Notes: generated by a model from the sequence alone, not told the origin. 64,000 bases of DNA from an uncultured Collinsella sp. (GCA_959027945.1 CAUFRO010000005.1:24258-88257), one strand, 5' to 3'. Shown: positions 43,399 through 53,534, counted from the stretch's first letter. Translations and numbers: made by a program.

Positions 43399-46113
43399 CT
43401 ACTCGGTACGGGCAACCTGGTCGATGCGGTAACCCTCGATCTGGTCGCCGGGCTTGATGTCCTGGAAGTTCTCCAGGCCAATGCCGCCCTCGGAACCGCT
43501 CTTGAGGCTCTTGGCCTCGTCCTTGTAGTGGCGCATCGAGGCGATCTTGCCGTTGAAGACCACGATGCCGTCGCGCACCAGGCGCACGGAATCGGTCGCG
43601 GCGATCTCGCCCTCTTCGACGCGGACACCGGCGGCGATACCGACTTTGGGCACCTTGAAGGTGTCCAGGACGGTCGCGGTACCCGTGGCGACCTCGACCT
43701 CGGTGGGCTTGAGCATGCCGATACGGGCCGCGTCGAGCTCCTCGAGGCACTTGTAGATGACGTCGTAGCAACGGATCTCGACACCCTCGCGCTCGGCGGC
43801 GGAGCGGGCCTTACCGTCGGGACGGACGCCAAAGCCGATGATGATGGCGTTGGAGGCGTCGGCCAGGACGACGTCGGTCTCGTTGATGGCGCCAACGGCG
43901 GAGTGGATCGTGTTGATGCGAACCTCGGACTGATCCATCTTGTCGAGCGAGTCCTGAAGGGCCTCGATGGAACCCTGGACGTCGGCCTTGATGATCAGGT
44001 TGAGCTCCTTGACCTCGGCGTCGGCAATGGTCTCGAAGAGGTTCTCGAGCGTGACGTGCTTGACGCGGCTCTGCTCCTCGATACGGGCCTTGAGCGAACG
44101 CTCGTCGGCAAGGGCGCGAGCCTCGCGCTCATCCTCGAACACGCGGAACTCGTCGCCGGCGTTGGGCACGGACTGCAGGCCCAGGATCTCGACAGCGTCG
44201 GAGGGACCGGCCTCGGTGACGGCGCGACCCTTGGGGTCGAGCATGGCGCGGACGCGGCCGTAGGTGAGGCCAGCGACCAGCGTATCGCCCACGTGCAGGG
44301 TACCGCGGGTCACGAGCACGGTAGCGACCGAGCCGCGGCCCTTGTCGAGCTTGGCCTCGAGGACGTTGCCGGAGGCAAAGGTGTCCGGGTTAGCCTTGAG
44401 CTCGAGCACGTCTGCCTGGAGCAGCACGGTCTCCAGAAGGTCATCAATGCCGATCTTCTGCTTGGCCGAGATGTTGACGAACATGTTCTGTCCGCCCCAC
44501 TCCTCGGGGATGACGCCGTACTCGGTGAGCTCCTGGCGCACGCGGTCGGGGTTGGCGCCCGGCTTATCGATCTTGTTGACGGCGACGACGATGGGAACGC
44601 CGGCGGCCTTGGCGTGGTTGATCGACTCGACCGTCTGGGGCATGACGCCGTCGTCGGCGGCCACGATCAGGATGACGATGTCGGTCACCTTGGCGCCACG
44701 GGCACGCATGGCCGTAAAGGTAGCGTGACCCGGGGTATCGATGAAGGTGATCTTGCGGTCGTTGATCATGACCTGCGAAGCGCCGATGGCCTGCGTAATG
44801 CCGCCCGCCTCGCCGGCAGCAACGCCAGTGTGACGGATGGCGTCGAGCAGCGACGTCTTGCCGTGGTCGACGTGACCCATGACGGTGACGACCGGGGCGC
44901 GCGGCTTAAGGTCGGCGGGATCGTCGTAGAACGAGAAGGTGTTCTCCTCCTCGGGGGTGATGATCTTGATCTGACGGCCCAGGTCGTCGGCAACAAGCTC
45001 GACGAGGTCGTCGGACATGGACTGCGTCATGGTGAGCGGCGTACCCAGCAGGAACAGGCGCTTGATAATGTCGTTGGCCGGAACGTCGAGCGCCTCGGCA
45101 AGCTCCTGGACGGTAACGCCCTGGGAGACCTTGATGGCGTCGAGGTCCTCGGGGTTCACGCCCTGGGCCAGCGCCTCCTCTATCTTGCGCTCCTCCTGAG
45201 CCTTGGCAGCCTCGCGTTCGCGCTTCTCCTTGCGCTTCTTGCGGCGACCGGTGGACTCGCGAGAGGCCTCCTCGACGGCAGCACGAGCCTCCTCGAGCAC
45301 CTTCTCGCGGCTGTACTCCTCGGCCTCGCGAGCCATGCGGCTGTAGTGGTCCTCTTCGTTGTTGTGACCGCCCTTGCGTTTCTTGCCCTTGCCCTGCTTG
45401 TCGGGGTTGGGTAAGTCCATGCCAGCAGCGACGTTGTTGCTGGCGTTGGTGCGATGGCTGTGCGGACGGCTCTCGGAGGCGTTGCGCTCGGAGTTGTTGT
45501 CGGAGGCGTTGCGATCGTTACGACGGCCACCGCGGCGGTCGTTGTTGCCGCCACGACGGTTACCGCGCTCGGCGGCGCGCTCGGCCTTGGCCTTGTCCTC
45601 GGCGTCCTTCTTCTCCTTGAGCACGGTCTCCTGTGCGGCGATCTGGTCGAGCAGCGAACGGAAGCGCGAACCGGAGTCGGAAGCGGGAACGGCGCGGCGC
45701 TGGGCCTCGCGGGCAGCCTCCTCCTTCTCGCGAGCAAGGCGCTCCTGCTCGGCCTTCTTCTTGGCCTCGGCCTCGGCGCGGGCAGCCTCCTCGGCAGCCT
45801 GGGCTGCGGCAAACTGGCGACGCTCCTCCTCGCGGGCCTTCTCGGCGGCGATGCGCTCGCGCTCGGCCTCGGCGGCGCGAGCGGCCTCCTCAGCGGCAGC
45901 TGCCTGCTCCTCGGCCTGCTTGGCGGCCTCGACTTCCTGGGCTCGGGCCTCGATCACCGAGGCGAGCTGCTTGCGGACCATGGCGACATAAGCGTCCTCC
46001 AAGGTGGAGGAAGCGGACTTAGCGGGAATCTTCATATCGGCGAGATGACCCATCAGTTCCTTGGAGGTCATGCCGAACTCTTTGGCCAGGGTGGACACAC
46101 GGACTTTTGCCAT
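43399..46113 (-). CDS. infB: Translation initiation factor IF-2
   Basis: GTPase of 904 residues that brings initiator tRNA to the 30S subunit. The N-terminal 280 residues are highly charged, Ala/Glu/Lys-rich and probably coiled ([20 protein letters not shown]), followed by an Arg/Asn-rich linker ([20 protein letters not shown]). The GTPase domain begins near residue 408 with [21 protein letters not shown]3 is [10 protein letters not shown] and G4 [14 protein letters not shown]-terminal domains are complete. It lies in the rimP-nusA-infB order without the ylxR and L7Ae-like genes common in Firmicutes. Confidence 0.97.
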   Translation of the reverse strand: MAKVRVSTLAKEFGMTSKELMGHLADMKIPAKSASSTLEDAYVAMVRKQLASVIEARAQEVEAAKQAEEQAAAAEEAARAAEAERERIAAEKAREEERRQFAAAQAAEEAARAEAEAKKKAEQERLAREKEEAAREAQRRAVPASDSGSRFRSLLDQIAAQETVLKEKKDAEDKAKAERAAERGNRRGGNNDRRGGRRNDRNASDNNSERNASESRPHSHRTNASNNVAAGMDLPNPDKQGKGKKRKGGHNNEEDHYSRMAREAEEYSREKVLEEARAAVEEASRESTGRRKKRKEKREREAAKAQEERKIEEALAQGVNPEDLDAIKVSQGVTVQELAEALDVPANDIIKRLFLLGTPLTMTQSMSDDLVELVADDLGRQIKIITPEEENTFSFYDDPADLKPRAPVVTVMGHVDHGKTSLLDAIRHTGVAAGEAGGITQAIGASQVMINDRKITFIDTPGHATFTAMRARGAKVTDIVILIVAADDGVMPQTVESINHAKAAGVPIVVAVNKIDKPGANPDRVRQELTEYGVIPEEWGGQNMFVNISAKQKIGIDDLLETVLLQADVLELKANPDTFASGNVLEAKLDKGRGSVATVLVTRGTLHVGDTLVAGLTYGRVRAMLDPKGRAVTEAGPSDAVEILGLQSVPNAGDEFRVFEDEREARALADERSLKARIEEQSRVKHVTLENLFETIADAEVKELNLIIKADVQGSIEALQDSLDKMDQSEVRINTIHSAVGAINETDVVLADASNAIIIGFGVRPDGKARSAAEREGVEIRCYDVIYKCLEELDAARIGMLKPTEVEVATGTATVLDTFKVPKVGIAAGVRVEEGEIAATDSVRLVRDGIVVFNGKIASMRHYKDEAKSLKSGSEGGIGLENFQDIKPGDQIEGYRIDQVARTE

Positions 46114-46134
46114 ATGACTTCACCTACCCTTTCT

Positions 46135-46197
46135 GGCACCTTGGGTGCCTAGAGACTGAACGAGCGTGGGAGATGCGCCGGAACCTGTCCGGCGCGA
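46135..46197 (-). other. Two short hairpins in the nusA-infB gap
   Basis: Minus strand: GGCACC...GGGTGCC (46135-46149) and GCGCCGG...CCGGCGC (46175-46195). No U-tract; possibly processing or stability elements between nusA and infB. Confidence 0.4.
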
Positions 46198-46204
46198 CCG
46201 CGCG

Positions 46205-47452
46205 CTAGATCAGGTCCTCCGCATCATCGAAGGCGTCGGTGTCGTGGACACCGCAGAAACGGGAGCCGGGACGGGCCTGGTTGCGGCACTGGATGCCGTC
46301 CTCGGACACGAACTCGCAGCGACGGACGTCGTCGTCCTCCTCGTCACCGATCAGGTCGGCGGCGGGCTCCTCGTGAACGGGAACGTTCTTGAGGATGTCG
46401 GCGGCAAGGGTCTCGGACTTGATATCGATGTGCCAGCCGGTCAGGCGCGCGGCGAGACGGGCGTTCTGACCCTCCTTGCCGATGGCGAGGGACAGCTGGT
46501 CGTCGGGCACGATGACGCCGGCGTAGGCCTTCTCCTCGTCGATGAGGACGCGGGTGACCTTAGCGGGTGACAGGGCGTTGGCGACGTAGACGGCAGGATC
46601 GGCATCCCACAGGATGACGTCGACGCGCTCGCCGCGGAGCTCGCCCACGACAGCGCGAACACGGCTGCCCTTGGGGCCGACGCAGGCGCCCACGGGATCC
46701 AGACGGTCGTCGAGCGAGTGGACGGCGACCTTGGAGCGCTGGCCGGGCTCGCGGGCGATCGACTTGATCTGGACGGTGCCCTCATAGATCTCGGGCACCT
46801 CCTGCTCAAACAGACGACGCATGAGCTCGGGGTGGGTACGGGAGATGACAATCGGCGGACGGCTGTGCTCGCCGCGAACCGGCTGCAGGTTGGAGTTAGG
46901 GTCGCGAACGTCGATGATCACGGCCTTGATGTGCTGGTTGTGCAGGTAGCGCTCGCCCATCGGACGCTCGTTGCGCTCGTTCTCGTAACGACGCTGATCG
47001 AAGTGCGGAAGCTCGGCCTCGACGCCCTCGCGGATCTTGACGATCGTGAAGTCGGGCGTGGACTGAAGCACGGTACCGCTGATGAGGTCACCGATGCGGC
47101 CGGAGAACTCCTCGTAGATCTGCTCGCGGGCGGAGTTACGCACGATGGCGTTGATCTCGGCCTTGGCGTGCTGGGCGGCGATGCGGCTCGTGTTCTTGGG
47201 GGTGACGTCGATCTCCTCGAACTCGGTGAAGTTGCCCTCCTCGTCCATGGAATCGTCGATCGGCTCCAGGCGGTAGACGTAGATCTTGCCGGTGGTACGG
47301 TCGATGGTCACCTTGGCGCCCCACTCAAGATGCAGGATCTCGGCATAGCTCTTGGCGAGCGACTGCTCCAGGCGGTCGATCAGGTAGAGCTGGTCGATGT
47401 GCTTCTCCTGGCAAAGCTCCATCAGGGCGGACATCATGTCGGATGCTGCCAT
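46205..47452 (-). CDS. nusA: Transcription termination/antitermination factor NusA with Cys/His tail
   Basis: NusA of 415 residues with N-terminal RNA polymerase-binding domain, S1 domain (GDLISGTVLQSTPDFTIVKI, from about 135), and KH1/KH2 domains (VHSLDDRLDPVGACVGPKGSR, YAGVIVPDDQLSLAIGKEGQ). Beyond KH2 the protein has an unusual C-terminus: an acidic linker (DLIGDEEDDDVRR) and a CEF...QCRNQARPGSRFCGVH motif, three Cys and one His with the spacing of small zinc-binding modules, then an acidic end. This tail is not part of standard NusA. Translation may be coupled to rimP, whose stop lies just 2 bases downstream of... the preceding gene end, with the ATG at 47452. Confidence 0.93.
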   Translation of the reverse strand: MAASDMMSALMELCQEKHIDQLYLIDRLEQSLAKSYAEILHLEWGAKVTIDRTTGKIYVYRLEPIDDSMDEEGNFTEFEEIDVTPKNTSRIAAQHAKAEINAIVRNSAREQIYEEFSGRIGDLISGTVLQSTPDFTIVKIREGVEAELPHFDQRRYENERNERPMGERYLHNQHIKAVIIDVRDPNSNLQPVRGEHSRPPIVISRTHPELMRRLFEQEVPEIYEGTVQIKSIAREPGQRSKVAVHSLDDRLDPVGACVGPKGSRVRAVVGELRGERVDVILWDADPAVYVANALSPAKVTRVLIDEEKAYAGVIVPDDQLSLAIGKEGQNARLAARLTGWHIDIKSETLAADILKNVPVHEEPAADLIGDEEDDDVRRCEFVSEDGIQCRNQARPGSRFCGVHDTDAFDDAEDLI

Positions 47453-47453
47453 C

Positions 47454-47948
47454 TTACTTTCCTTCCTTCGCGGGCTTGAAGTCGTAGGTGGGCTTCAACT
47501 TGCACTTTTTAACATCAGAGAAATCGAGGGTGACAGACTCGCCGTCCTCGAGCTCGAGAGTCACGTTCGTCTCGGTGGCGGCGGCAATCTTACCGGCGTA
47601 CTTGCGACGGCCCTCGGTGGCGGTGGAGGTGAGCTCGCAGTTCTCGCCCACAAAGCGGGCAAAGTCACGCGGGCGGCGCAGCGGGCGCGCCATACCCGGG
47701 CTCGACACCTCAAGCGTATAGCTCGAAGAGATGGGGTCGAGCTCCTCAATCACATCGCCGACCCACTTGGTGTTGGCCGTGACGTCGTTGAGCGACAGGC
47801 TCTGACCCTCGGCACCCTCGATACGCACGCGCACGCAGGGGGCCTTGGTGGCACCCACGAGCTCGACGTCGACGATGTCGACATCGTGCTGGGGAGCGAC
47901 GGCCTCGAGCGCGTCGATGATCGCCTGCTCGGTCTTGGTCTTGACCAT
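47454..47948 (-). CDS. rimP: Ribosome maturation factor RimP
   Basis: 30S maturation factor of 164 residues. Motifs VVDVELVGATKAPCVRVRIEG in the N-terminal domain and YTLEVSSPGMARPLRRPRDF, the family signature, in the middle; the C-terminal SH3-like domain ends VTLDFSDVKKCKL. ATG 47948 has GGAGG 7 bases upstream. It is the first gene of the rimP-nusA-infB-rbfA-nrnA-truB-ribF-dnaG run. Its promoter and a leader terminator lie just upstream. Confidence 0.95.
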   Translation of the reverse strand: MVKTKTEQAIIDALEAVAPQHDVDIVDVELVGATKAPCVRVRIEGAEGQSLSLNDVTANTKWVGDVIEELDPISSSYTLEVSSPGMARPLRRPRDFARFVGENCELTSTATEGRRKYAGKIAAATETNVTLELEDGESVTLDFSDVKKCKLKPTYDFKPAKEGK

Positions 47949-47968
47949 TGCGGCACCTCCATCCATAC

Positions 47969-48001
47969 AAAAAAGAAGCGGGGCCGAAACCCCACTTCTT
48001 T
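47969..48001 (-). terminator. Leader terminator (attenuator) in front of rimP
   Basis: Minus strand: AGAAGTGGGG-TTTCG-GCCCCGCTTCT then UUUUUU. The hairpin begins about 20 bases after the predicted transcription start and ends about 9 bases before the rimP ribosome-binding site, so all operon transcripts must read through it. Confidence 0.85.
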
Positions 48002-48026
48002 CAATTACAACTTCATTTGCAAGCAA

Positions 48027-48055
48027 ACTATACCAATAGCTGCGGAAACGTGCAA
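48027..48055 (-). promoter_or_regulatory. Promoter of the rimP-nusA-infB operon
   Basis: -35 TTGCAC (48050-48055), 17-base spacer, -10 TATAGT (48027-48032) on the minus strand. Near-consensus. Predicted start near 48020. Confidence 0.8.
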
Positions 48056-48319
48056 GCACAGTACGAATCTGCAGGACAGCGTGCGCACAGCTTCTCCACA
48101 AGAAATAGATAATTGGGCGAGAACCACCACATGGCACTCCCCTAAAAGCCCCAAAACGGGCCATGCGTCCCAGCCCGTCAGGCAAATCGGGCCCCATGGG
48201 CATTCCGTAACTGAGTGTATATCGGCCAGACTAGTGCTAAGGGACATTCTGTAGCAAGAAAAACGACCCCTCATATTGCCCGCACGCCCTTCCAGAACCT
48301 CTACGGCAAGGAGGCACCC

Positions 48320-48892
48320 ATGAAACGCCTAGGCACCCTCTGCATGACTGCGCTCGCCATCGCAACGTGCTCGTTGGCCCTCTTGGGCTGCGGCAACGCG
48401 AATGGCAAAACCGACACATGCGAACCGAACCCTGGCAGCACAAAAGCCATCGAGAAAACGACGCCATCGGAGAGCTTCGACAAAATAGACGAAGATATCG
48501 TCGATCCCCAGAGTCTGGGCCCCGAACCCCAAGAACAGTTCCCCATCGACCTTGAGGCAGACGAGAACGTCCATGTTACCTGCGTGGGCAAGGACACGGA
48601 TGGCTACGGCGACGCCGCGCTCGTCTTTACGGTGACCAACAACACCGGTGTCGACATGATGTTTGGCGATGTGGACTCCCATGCCTACGTCAACGGCGTG
48701 GTCCGCGATGTGCGCATGCGCCAGCCAGTCGCCGCTGGAGAGGAAACGCGCGCCATGCTCACCTTTGTGGGCACCTTCGACGACCCGGACTTTGATGTGA
48801 TCAACGACCTCAACGACATCTACCTCAACATTTGGATGTTCGAAGAGGCAACGGGCAACGTTTACTTTAGGGACCTGGTACACATCCCATAG
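48320..48892 (+). CDS. Predicted lipoprotein of unknown function
   Basis: Protein of 190 residues with a lipoprotein signal peptide: basic MKRL, hydrophobic TALAIATCSLAL, and lipobox LLGC with Cys at about residue 22. A Ser/Thr/Pro-rich, acidic linker follows, then a beta-rich domain from about residue 85 (HVTCVGKDTDGYGDAALVFTVTNN) resembling FxLYD/DUF4352-like extracellular immunoglobulin-type modules, though I do not recognise a specific family. ATG 48320 has AAGGAGG 5 bases upstream. It is a lone plus-strand gene, divergent from rimP and convergent with leuS. Confidence 0.85.
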   Translation: MKRLGTLCMTALAIATCSLALLGCGNANGKTDTCEPNPGSTKAIEKTTPSESFDKIDEDIVDPQSLGPEPQEQFPIDLEADENVHVTCVGKDTDGYGDAALVFTVTNNTGVDMMFGDVDSHAYVNGVVRDVRMRQPVAAGEETRAMLTFVGTFDDPDFDVINDLNDIYLNIWMFEEATGNVYFRDLVHIP

Positions 48893-48934
48893 AAGACGGT
48901 GCGACTCACTGGCTAAGCAGGGCACATAACGAAA

Positions 48935-48975
48935 AACGAGGGACGACCCAACCGGATCGCCCCTCGTCTTTTGTG
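48935..48975. terminator. Bidirectional terminator between lipoprotein gene and leuS
   Basis: ACGAGGG(A)CGACCC and GGATCGCCCCTCGT pair with a small interior mismatch; U-tracts on both sides (CTTTTG on plus, TTTTTC on minus). Confidence 0.85.
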
Positions 48976-48996
48976 CGTCAGTTAAGCGCGCAGTGC

Positions 48997-51573
48997 TTAC
49001 TTGACCACCAGGTTGACCAGCTTACCGGGCACGCAGATGGCCTTGACGACTGTCTTGCCCTCGAGCCACTTGGTGACGGCGGCCTCGGCGGCAGCCTGCA
49101 TATCCTCATTGGAGGCATCGCGGGCAACGTCGACGCGGCCGCGGACCTTGCCGAGCACCTGGACCACGATCTGCACCGTGTCCTCAACGGACTCGGCCAG
49201 GTCGAACTCGGGCCAGGCGGCGGTGTAGGCGTTGCCCTCGCAGCCGAGGGCCTCGTGCCACAGCTCGTCGGCCCAAAACGGGCAGATGGGGGCAAGGACG
49301 CTCACGATATCCTTAGCCACGCCGTAGCACAGCGCCTTGTCGCGGGCGGTACCCTCAGTGGCATTGAGGTAGGCGCTCGCCGCGTTGACGAGCTCCATGA
49401 CGGCCGAGATGGCGGTGTTGAACTGGCCGCGATCGAAGTCCTCGGTGCACTTGGCGATGGTGCGGTGACGCTCGCGATAGAGCTTCATCGCAACCTCGTC
49501 GAGCGCGGACTTGTCAAAGGCCACGTTGGCGTCGCCGGACTGGACGAGCTGCCAAACGATACGCCAGGCGCGCTTGATGAAGCGGTTGGCGCCCTCAACG
49601 GCCTTGGGATCCCAGTCGAAGTCCTTCTCGGGCGGGGCGATAAACAAGATCGCCAGACGCATGGTGTCCGCGCCGTAGGGCTCGATAACCGAGCTCGGGG
49701 GCACGACATTGCCCTTGGACTTGGACATGGTGTCGCCGTTCTCGTCCTTGACCATGCCCTGGCACAGCAGATTAGTGAAGGGCTCGTCCACGCTCAGCAG
49801 GCCCAGGTCGCGCAGCGCCTTGGTAAAGAAGCGGCTGTAGAGCAGGTGCAGAATAGCGTGCTCGATGCCGCCGATGTAGTTATCGACGGGCATCCAACGG
49901 TCGGCGGCCTCACGGGAGAAGGGCAGCTCGGTGTTGTGCGGATCGGTATAGCGCAGGTAGTACCAGCTGGAGCAGGTAAAGGTGTCCATGGTATCGGTCT
50001 CGCGCTTGGCCGGGCGACCGCAGACCGGGCAGGTGGTCTCGTAGAACTCCTTGCACTCGGCGAGGGTTTCACCGGCGCCCAGGTCCAGGTTCTCGGGCAG
50101 CGTCACCGGCAGCTGATCCTCGGGCACGGGCACGATGCCGCAGTGCTCGCAGTGGATGGCCGGGATGGGGTTGCCCCAATAGCGCTGGCGGCTGATGAGC
50201 CAGTCGCGCAGACGGAACTCGACCTTGCGACGACCACAGCCCATGGCCTCGAGGTCGGCCACGATGGCAGCCTCGCCCTCGGAGTGCTTACCGCCGCGCA
50301 TGCCGGTGTACTTGCCGGACTGGACGAGCGTGCCCTCGGCAGCGTGAGCGCAATCCCAGTCGACGGTCTCGGCATGGAAGGTATCGATGGTCTCGCCGCT
50401 GGCCTCGACGGCAGCGCGATCGCCATCGTCCAGGATGATCGGTACGATCGGCAGGTCGTACTTGCGGGCGAACTCAAAGTCGCGCTGGTCGCCACAGGGA
50501 ACGGCCATGACGGCGCCGGTGCCGTAGTCGGCCACGACGTAGTCGGCAACCCACACAGGGACCTTCTCGCCGTTGACGGGGTTTACCACATAGCGGCCCG
50601 TGAAGGCACCGTGCTTCTCGAGTGTGCCCTGGGCACGCTCGACGGCAGAGATATGCTTGGAGTCCTCGACGATCTTGGTCACGGCCTCCTCGTACTCCGT
50701 GCCCTCGACGAGCTCGTGCAAGCCGGCGTACTCGGGAGCCAGGACAAAGAAGGAGACGCCAAAAAGGGTATCGGCACGCGTGGTGAAGACGGTGATCTTG
50801 CCCTCGTCGCCCTCGATGGGCTCGCCATCCCGGTCGCACAGGGTAAAGTCGACCTCTGCGCCCTCGGAGCGACCGATCCAGTTGGCCTGCATCTGCTTGA
50901 CGCGCTCGGGCCAGCCGGGGAGCTTCTCCAGATCGTCGAGCAGCTCCTGAGAGTACTCGGTGATCTTGTAGTACCACTGCTCAAGGTCGCGCTTCTCGGG
51001 TTCGGTGCCGCAGCGCCAGCACTTGCCCTCGGTGACCTGCTCGTTGGCCAGAACGGTCTTGCAGGTTGGGCACCAGTTGACCGGGTTCTTCTTGCGGTAG
51101 ACCAGGCCCTTTTCCCACATCTTCTCAAAGATCCACTGACCCCAACGGTAGTAGTCGGGGCTGCAGGTCTTGACCATGCGATCCAGATCGTAGGAGAAGC
51201 CCATGCGCTTCATCGTGGCGAGCGCCTGGTCCATGTTCTTATACGTCCAGGCGGCAGCCTGCGTGTTGTGCTTGATGGCGGCGTTCTCGGCGGGCAGGCC
51301 AAAGGCGTCAAAGCCGATGGGATGCAGCACGTCGTAGCCGCGCATGCGGGCCTGACGGGCCATGGCATCGCCGATAGTATAGTTGCGCGCGTGGCCCATG
51401 TGCAGGTCGCCCGACGGATACGGGAACATCTCGAGCACGTACTTCTTGGGCTTGCTGGCGTCGGTGTCGACGGCAAAGAGGTTGAAGTCCTCCCAGGCCT
51501 TCATCCACCTGGACTCAATGGCCTGCGCGTCGTAGACAGGAATCTCGTCCTTATGATCTGTGCAATCGCACAT
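48997..51573 (-). CDS. leuS: Leucyl-tRNA synthetase
   Basis: Class I synthetase of 858 residues. HMGH-type signature in [21 protein letters not shown] loop as [16 protein letters not shown]1 editing domain from about 220 to 420, and a zinc-like module [14 protein letters not shown]...CWRCG. The ATG is followed by a short acidic N-terminus ([10 protein letters not shown]). AAAGGAG lies 6 bases upstream. The 150-base leader contains an unusual 29-bp perfect inverted repeat and no T-box, unlike ileS. Confidence 0.97.
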   Translation of the reverse strand: MCDCTDHKDEIPVYDAQAIESRWMKAWEDFNLFAVDTDASKPKKYVLEMFPYPSGDLHMGHARNYTIGDAMARQARMRGYDVLHPIGFDAFGLPAENAAIKHNTQAAAWTYKNMDQALATMKRMGFSYDLDRMVKTCSPDYYRWGQWIFEKMWEKGLVYRKKNPVNWCPTCKTVLANEQVTEGKCWRCGTEPEKRDLEQWYYKITEYSQELLDDLEKLPGWPERVKQMQANWIGRSEGAEVDFTLCDRDGEPIEGDEGKITVFTTRADTLFGVSFFVLAPEYAGLHELVEGTEYEEAVTKIVEDSKHISAVERAQGTLEKHGAFTGRYVVNPVNGEKVPVWVADYVVADYGTGAVMAVPCGDQRDFEFARKYDLPIVPIILDDGDRAAVEASGETIDTFHAETVDWDCAHAAEGTLVQSGKYTGMRGGKHSEGEAAIVADLEAMGCGRRKVEFRLRDWLISRQRYWGNPIPAIHCEHCGIVPVPEDQLPVTLPENLDLGAGETLAECKEFYETTCPVCGRPAKRETDTMDTFTCSSWYYLRYTDPHNTELPFSREAADRWMPVDNYIGGIEHAILHLLYSRFFTKALRDLGLLSVDEPFTNLLCQGMVKDENGDTMSKSKGNVVPPSSVIEPYGADTMRLAILFIAPPEKDFDWDPKAVEGANRFIKRAWRIVWQLVQSGDANVAFDKSALDEVAMKLYRERHRTIAKCTEDFDRGQFNTAISAVMELVNAASAYLNATEGTARDKALCYGVAKDIVSVLAPICPFWADELWHEALGCEGNAYTAAWPEFDLAESVEDTVQIVVQVLGKVRGRVDVARDASNEDMQAAAEAAVTKWLEGKTVVKAICVPGKLVNLVVK

Positions 51574-51596
51574 ATCAGCTCCTTTAATCTTAGCTG

Positions 51597-51715
51597 GGGT
51601 CGGTCGGCTTAGCTTTGTTCGCTACTGCGGACAGTCCTGCGCAAGACGAAGAGCACATTAAGTGCTCTTCTTTGCGTGCGGAACTTGTAGCGAACAAAGC
51701 TAAGCCGACCGACCC
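51597..51715 (-). repeat. 119-bp inverted-repeat element in the leuS leader
   Basis: 29-base arms, perfect complements: GGGTCGGTCGGCTTAGC... at 51597-51625 and GTAGCGAACAAAGCTAAG... at 51687-51715. The 61-base centre has a second hairpin GAAGAGCAC-attaa-GTGCTCTTC (51648-51670). It lies wholly within the leuS 5' leader. It could be a MITE-like insertion or a regulatory RNA. A 22-codon frame starting at an ATG (minus, near 51659) overlaps the right half but has no clear ribosome-binding site. Confidence 0.85.
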
Positions 51716-51732
51716 TAAGGTTAACTTGACTG

Positions 51733-51741
51733 ATGATAGCA
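51733..51741 (-). promoter_or_regulatory. Extended -10 promoter for leuS
   Basis: TGCTATCAT on the minus strand, an extended -10 (TGnTATnnT); no good -35. Places the start near 51726, just before the inverted repeat. Confidence 0.5.
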
Positions 51742-51749
51742 AATACGAC

Positions 51750-51784
51750 AAGCGAGATGCCTGCAACTTACAGGCATCTCGCTT
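51750..51784 (-). terminator. Perfect hairpin downstream of guaB
   Basis: AAGCGAGATGCCTG and CAGGCATCTCGCTT form a 14-pair perfect stem with a 7-base loop. The U-tract is weak on the minus strand (CTTGTC) and slightly better on the plus strand (CTTTATC). Confidence 0.75.
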
Positions 51785-51863
51785 TATCTAAATAACGTGG
51801 TTGTGAATCAACCTTTGTCTGAAACTCGTTCTAGCACGAACGGGTTTTCCAGGTGCCGCAGAT

Positions 51864-51919
51864 TGCCGTGAAAGAGGAGCGACGCGTACTTTGGTACGCG
51901 AGCGACGGTTTGAACGGCA
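51864..51919. repeat. GAGGAGCGA hairpin repeat, copy 1
   Basis: GAAAGAGGAGCGACGCG then GCGTAC-tttg-GTACGC, then AGCGACGGTTTGAACGGCA. A second copy at 59414-59470 matches almost throughout, with a different loop. Located 25 bases after the guaB stop in a gene-free stretch (51785-51943). Confidence 0.75.
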
Positions 51920-51943
51920 AGGTGCGGTGCTTGGGAAAGCCGC

Positions 51944-53455
51944 TTATCGATAGGAAACGCTCTGCTGGGAGTCCTTGACGACTACGTCGTGGGCGCCGCC
52001 TTCGACGATGGAGGTGGAGCTGACCAGCGTTAGGCGTGCCTTTTCCTGGAGCTCGGGGATCGAGAGGGCACCGCAGTTGCACATCGTGGACTTGACCTTA
52101 TAGAGCGTGCCGCCCACGCCGTCCTTGAGGGAACCGGCGTAGGGAACGTAGGAGTCGACGCCCTCGACGAAGCTGAGCTTCGCGGCGCCGCCCAGGTCGT
52201 AACGCTGCCAGTTGCGGGCACGTGCAGAACCCTCGCCCCAGTACTCCTTCATGTACTGACCGTTCACGTTGACGCGCTCGGTCGGGCTCTCATCGAAGCG
52301 AGCGAAGTAGCGGCCCAGCATCATAAAGTCGGCACCCATGGCAAGGGCGAGCGTCATGTGGTAGTCGTAGACGATACCGCCGTCGGAGCACACGGGCACG
52401 TAGACGCCGGTCTCCTCGTAGTACTCGTCACGAGCGCGGCAGACGTCGATCAGCGCGGTGGCCTGGCCACGGCCAATACCCTTGGTCTCGCGGGTGATGC
52501 AGATGGAGCCACCGCCGATACCGACCTTGATGAAGTCGGCACCGCAGTCTGCCAGGAAGCGGAAGCCCTCGGCGTCGACGACGTTACCGGCACCGACCTT
52601 GACGTCCTCGCCGTAGTTGGCGCGAATCCACTCGATGGTGCGCTTCTGCCACTCGCTGAAGCCCTCGGAGGAGTCGATGCACAGGACATCGGCGCCGGCC
52701 TCGATGAGCAGCGGCACGCGCTCGGCATAGTCGCGGGTGTTGATACCGGCGCCGACCATGTAGCGCTTGTCGTTATCGAGCAGCTCGTTGGGGTTGGTCT
52801 TGTGGCTGTCGTAGTCCTTGCGGAAGACGATGCCCATGAGGTGATCGTTGTCGTCGACGATGGGCAGGGCGTTGAGCTTGTTGTCCCAGATGACGTCGTT
52901 GGCAACCTTGAGGCTGATGTTCTTGTCGCCCACGATGAGCTGCTCACGCGGAGTCATGAACTCGGAGACCTTCGTCTGGTGGTCATCGCGACTGGGGCGA
53001 TAGTCACGGCTGGTGACGATGCCCAGGAGCTTACCCTTGGGAGTGCCGTCGTCGGTAACCGGCATGGTGGAGTGGCCGGTCTTCTCCTTGAGCTCAATGA
53101 CCTGCTCCATGGTCATGTCGGGGGTCAGCGTGGAATCGGACTGAACGAAGCCGGCCTTGTGATCCTTGACGGCCTTGACCATAGCGGCCTCAGACTCGGC
53201 GCTCTGGGAACCGTAAATGAAGGACAGGCCACCCTCGGTAGCGAGCGCGACACCCATATCGACGCCCGAGACGGACTGCATGATGGCGGAAACCATGGGG
53301 ATGTTCAGGGTGATTGCCGGCTTCTCACCGCGCTTAAAGCGGGTCAGCGGCGTCTTAAGAGAGACGTTGTTGGGGATGCACTGCGAGGACGAGTAACCAG
53401 GGACCAGCAGATACTCCGAAAACGTGTGGGACTCACCGGGAAAGAACGTAGCCAT
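51944..53455 (-). CDS. guaB: IMP dehydrogenase, Tritrichomonas-like type
   Basis: Oxidises IMP to XMP, the committed step of GTP synthesis. 503 residues. The catalytic Cys loop is [19 protein letters not shown], followed by [20 protein letters not shown], the flap region [19 protein letters not shown] and [16 protein letters not shown]. Two CBS domains sit at about 105-225. From memory of the Tritrichomonas foetus enzyme, much of the sequence ([39 protein letters not shown]) is nearly identical, which is unusual for a bacterial GuaB and fits the proposed bacterial origin of the protozoan gene. It has its own promoter, overlapping that of the ModE-like gene. Confidence 0.95.
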   Translation of the reverse strand: MATFFPGESHTFSEYLLVPGYSSSQCIPNNVSLKTPLTRFKRGEKPAITLNIPMVSAIMQSVSGVDMGVALATEGGLSFIYGSQSAESEAAMVKAVKDHKAGFVQSDSTLTPDMTMEQVIELKEKTGHSTMPVTDDGTPKGKLLGIVTSRDYRPSRDDHQTKVSEFMTPREQLIVGDKNISLKVANDVIWDNKLNALPIVDDNDHLMGIVFRKDYDSHKTNPNELLDNDKRYMVGAGINTRDYAERVPLLIEAGADVLCIDSSEGFSEWQKRTIEWIRANYGEDVKVGAGNVVDAEGFRFLADCGADFIKVGIGGGSICITRETKGIGRGQATALIDVCRARDEYYEETGVYVPVCSDGGIVYDYHMTLALAMGADFMMLGRYFARFDESPTERVNVNGQYMKEYWGEGSARARNWQRYDLGGAAKLSFVEGVDSYVPYAGSLKDGVGGTLYKVKSTMCNCGALSIPELQEKARLTLVSSTSIVEGGAHDVVVKDSQQSVSYR

Positions 53456-53513
53456 GTTTCTCCTTTTTCCATGCGACCGGTCGGCTGCAGGCCTCGTAGG
53501 ACCCAGCCCAACC

Positions 53514-53525
53514 TTGGGCGCCCAA
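53514..53525. other. GC-rich palindrome in the guaB leader
   Basis: TTGGGCGCCCAA, with flanking CCCAG/CTGGG able to extend pairing, in the 5' leader of guaB. Could be an operator or leader hairpin; no further support. Confidence 0.35.
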
Positions 53526-53534
53526 TACTGGGGA

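Noticed and set aside
43388..43771. Upstream extension of the rbfA frame into infB
   Set aside because: Lies inside the IF-2 coding region in another frame; RbfA homology begins at 43387.
43528..45414. 628-codon plus-strand open frame opposite infB
   Set aside because: Antisense to IF-2, no recognisable domain.
48973..51612. 879-codon plus-strand open frame opposite leuS
   Set aside because: Antisense shadow of a clear LeuRS gene in GC-rich DNA; Val/Gly/Leu-rich low-complexity product without motifs.
51574..51730. T-box in the leuS leader
   Set aside because: No AGAG stem I motif, specifier loop or GGTGG core; the leader is dominated by the inverted repeat.
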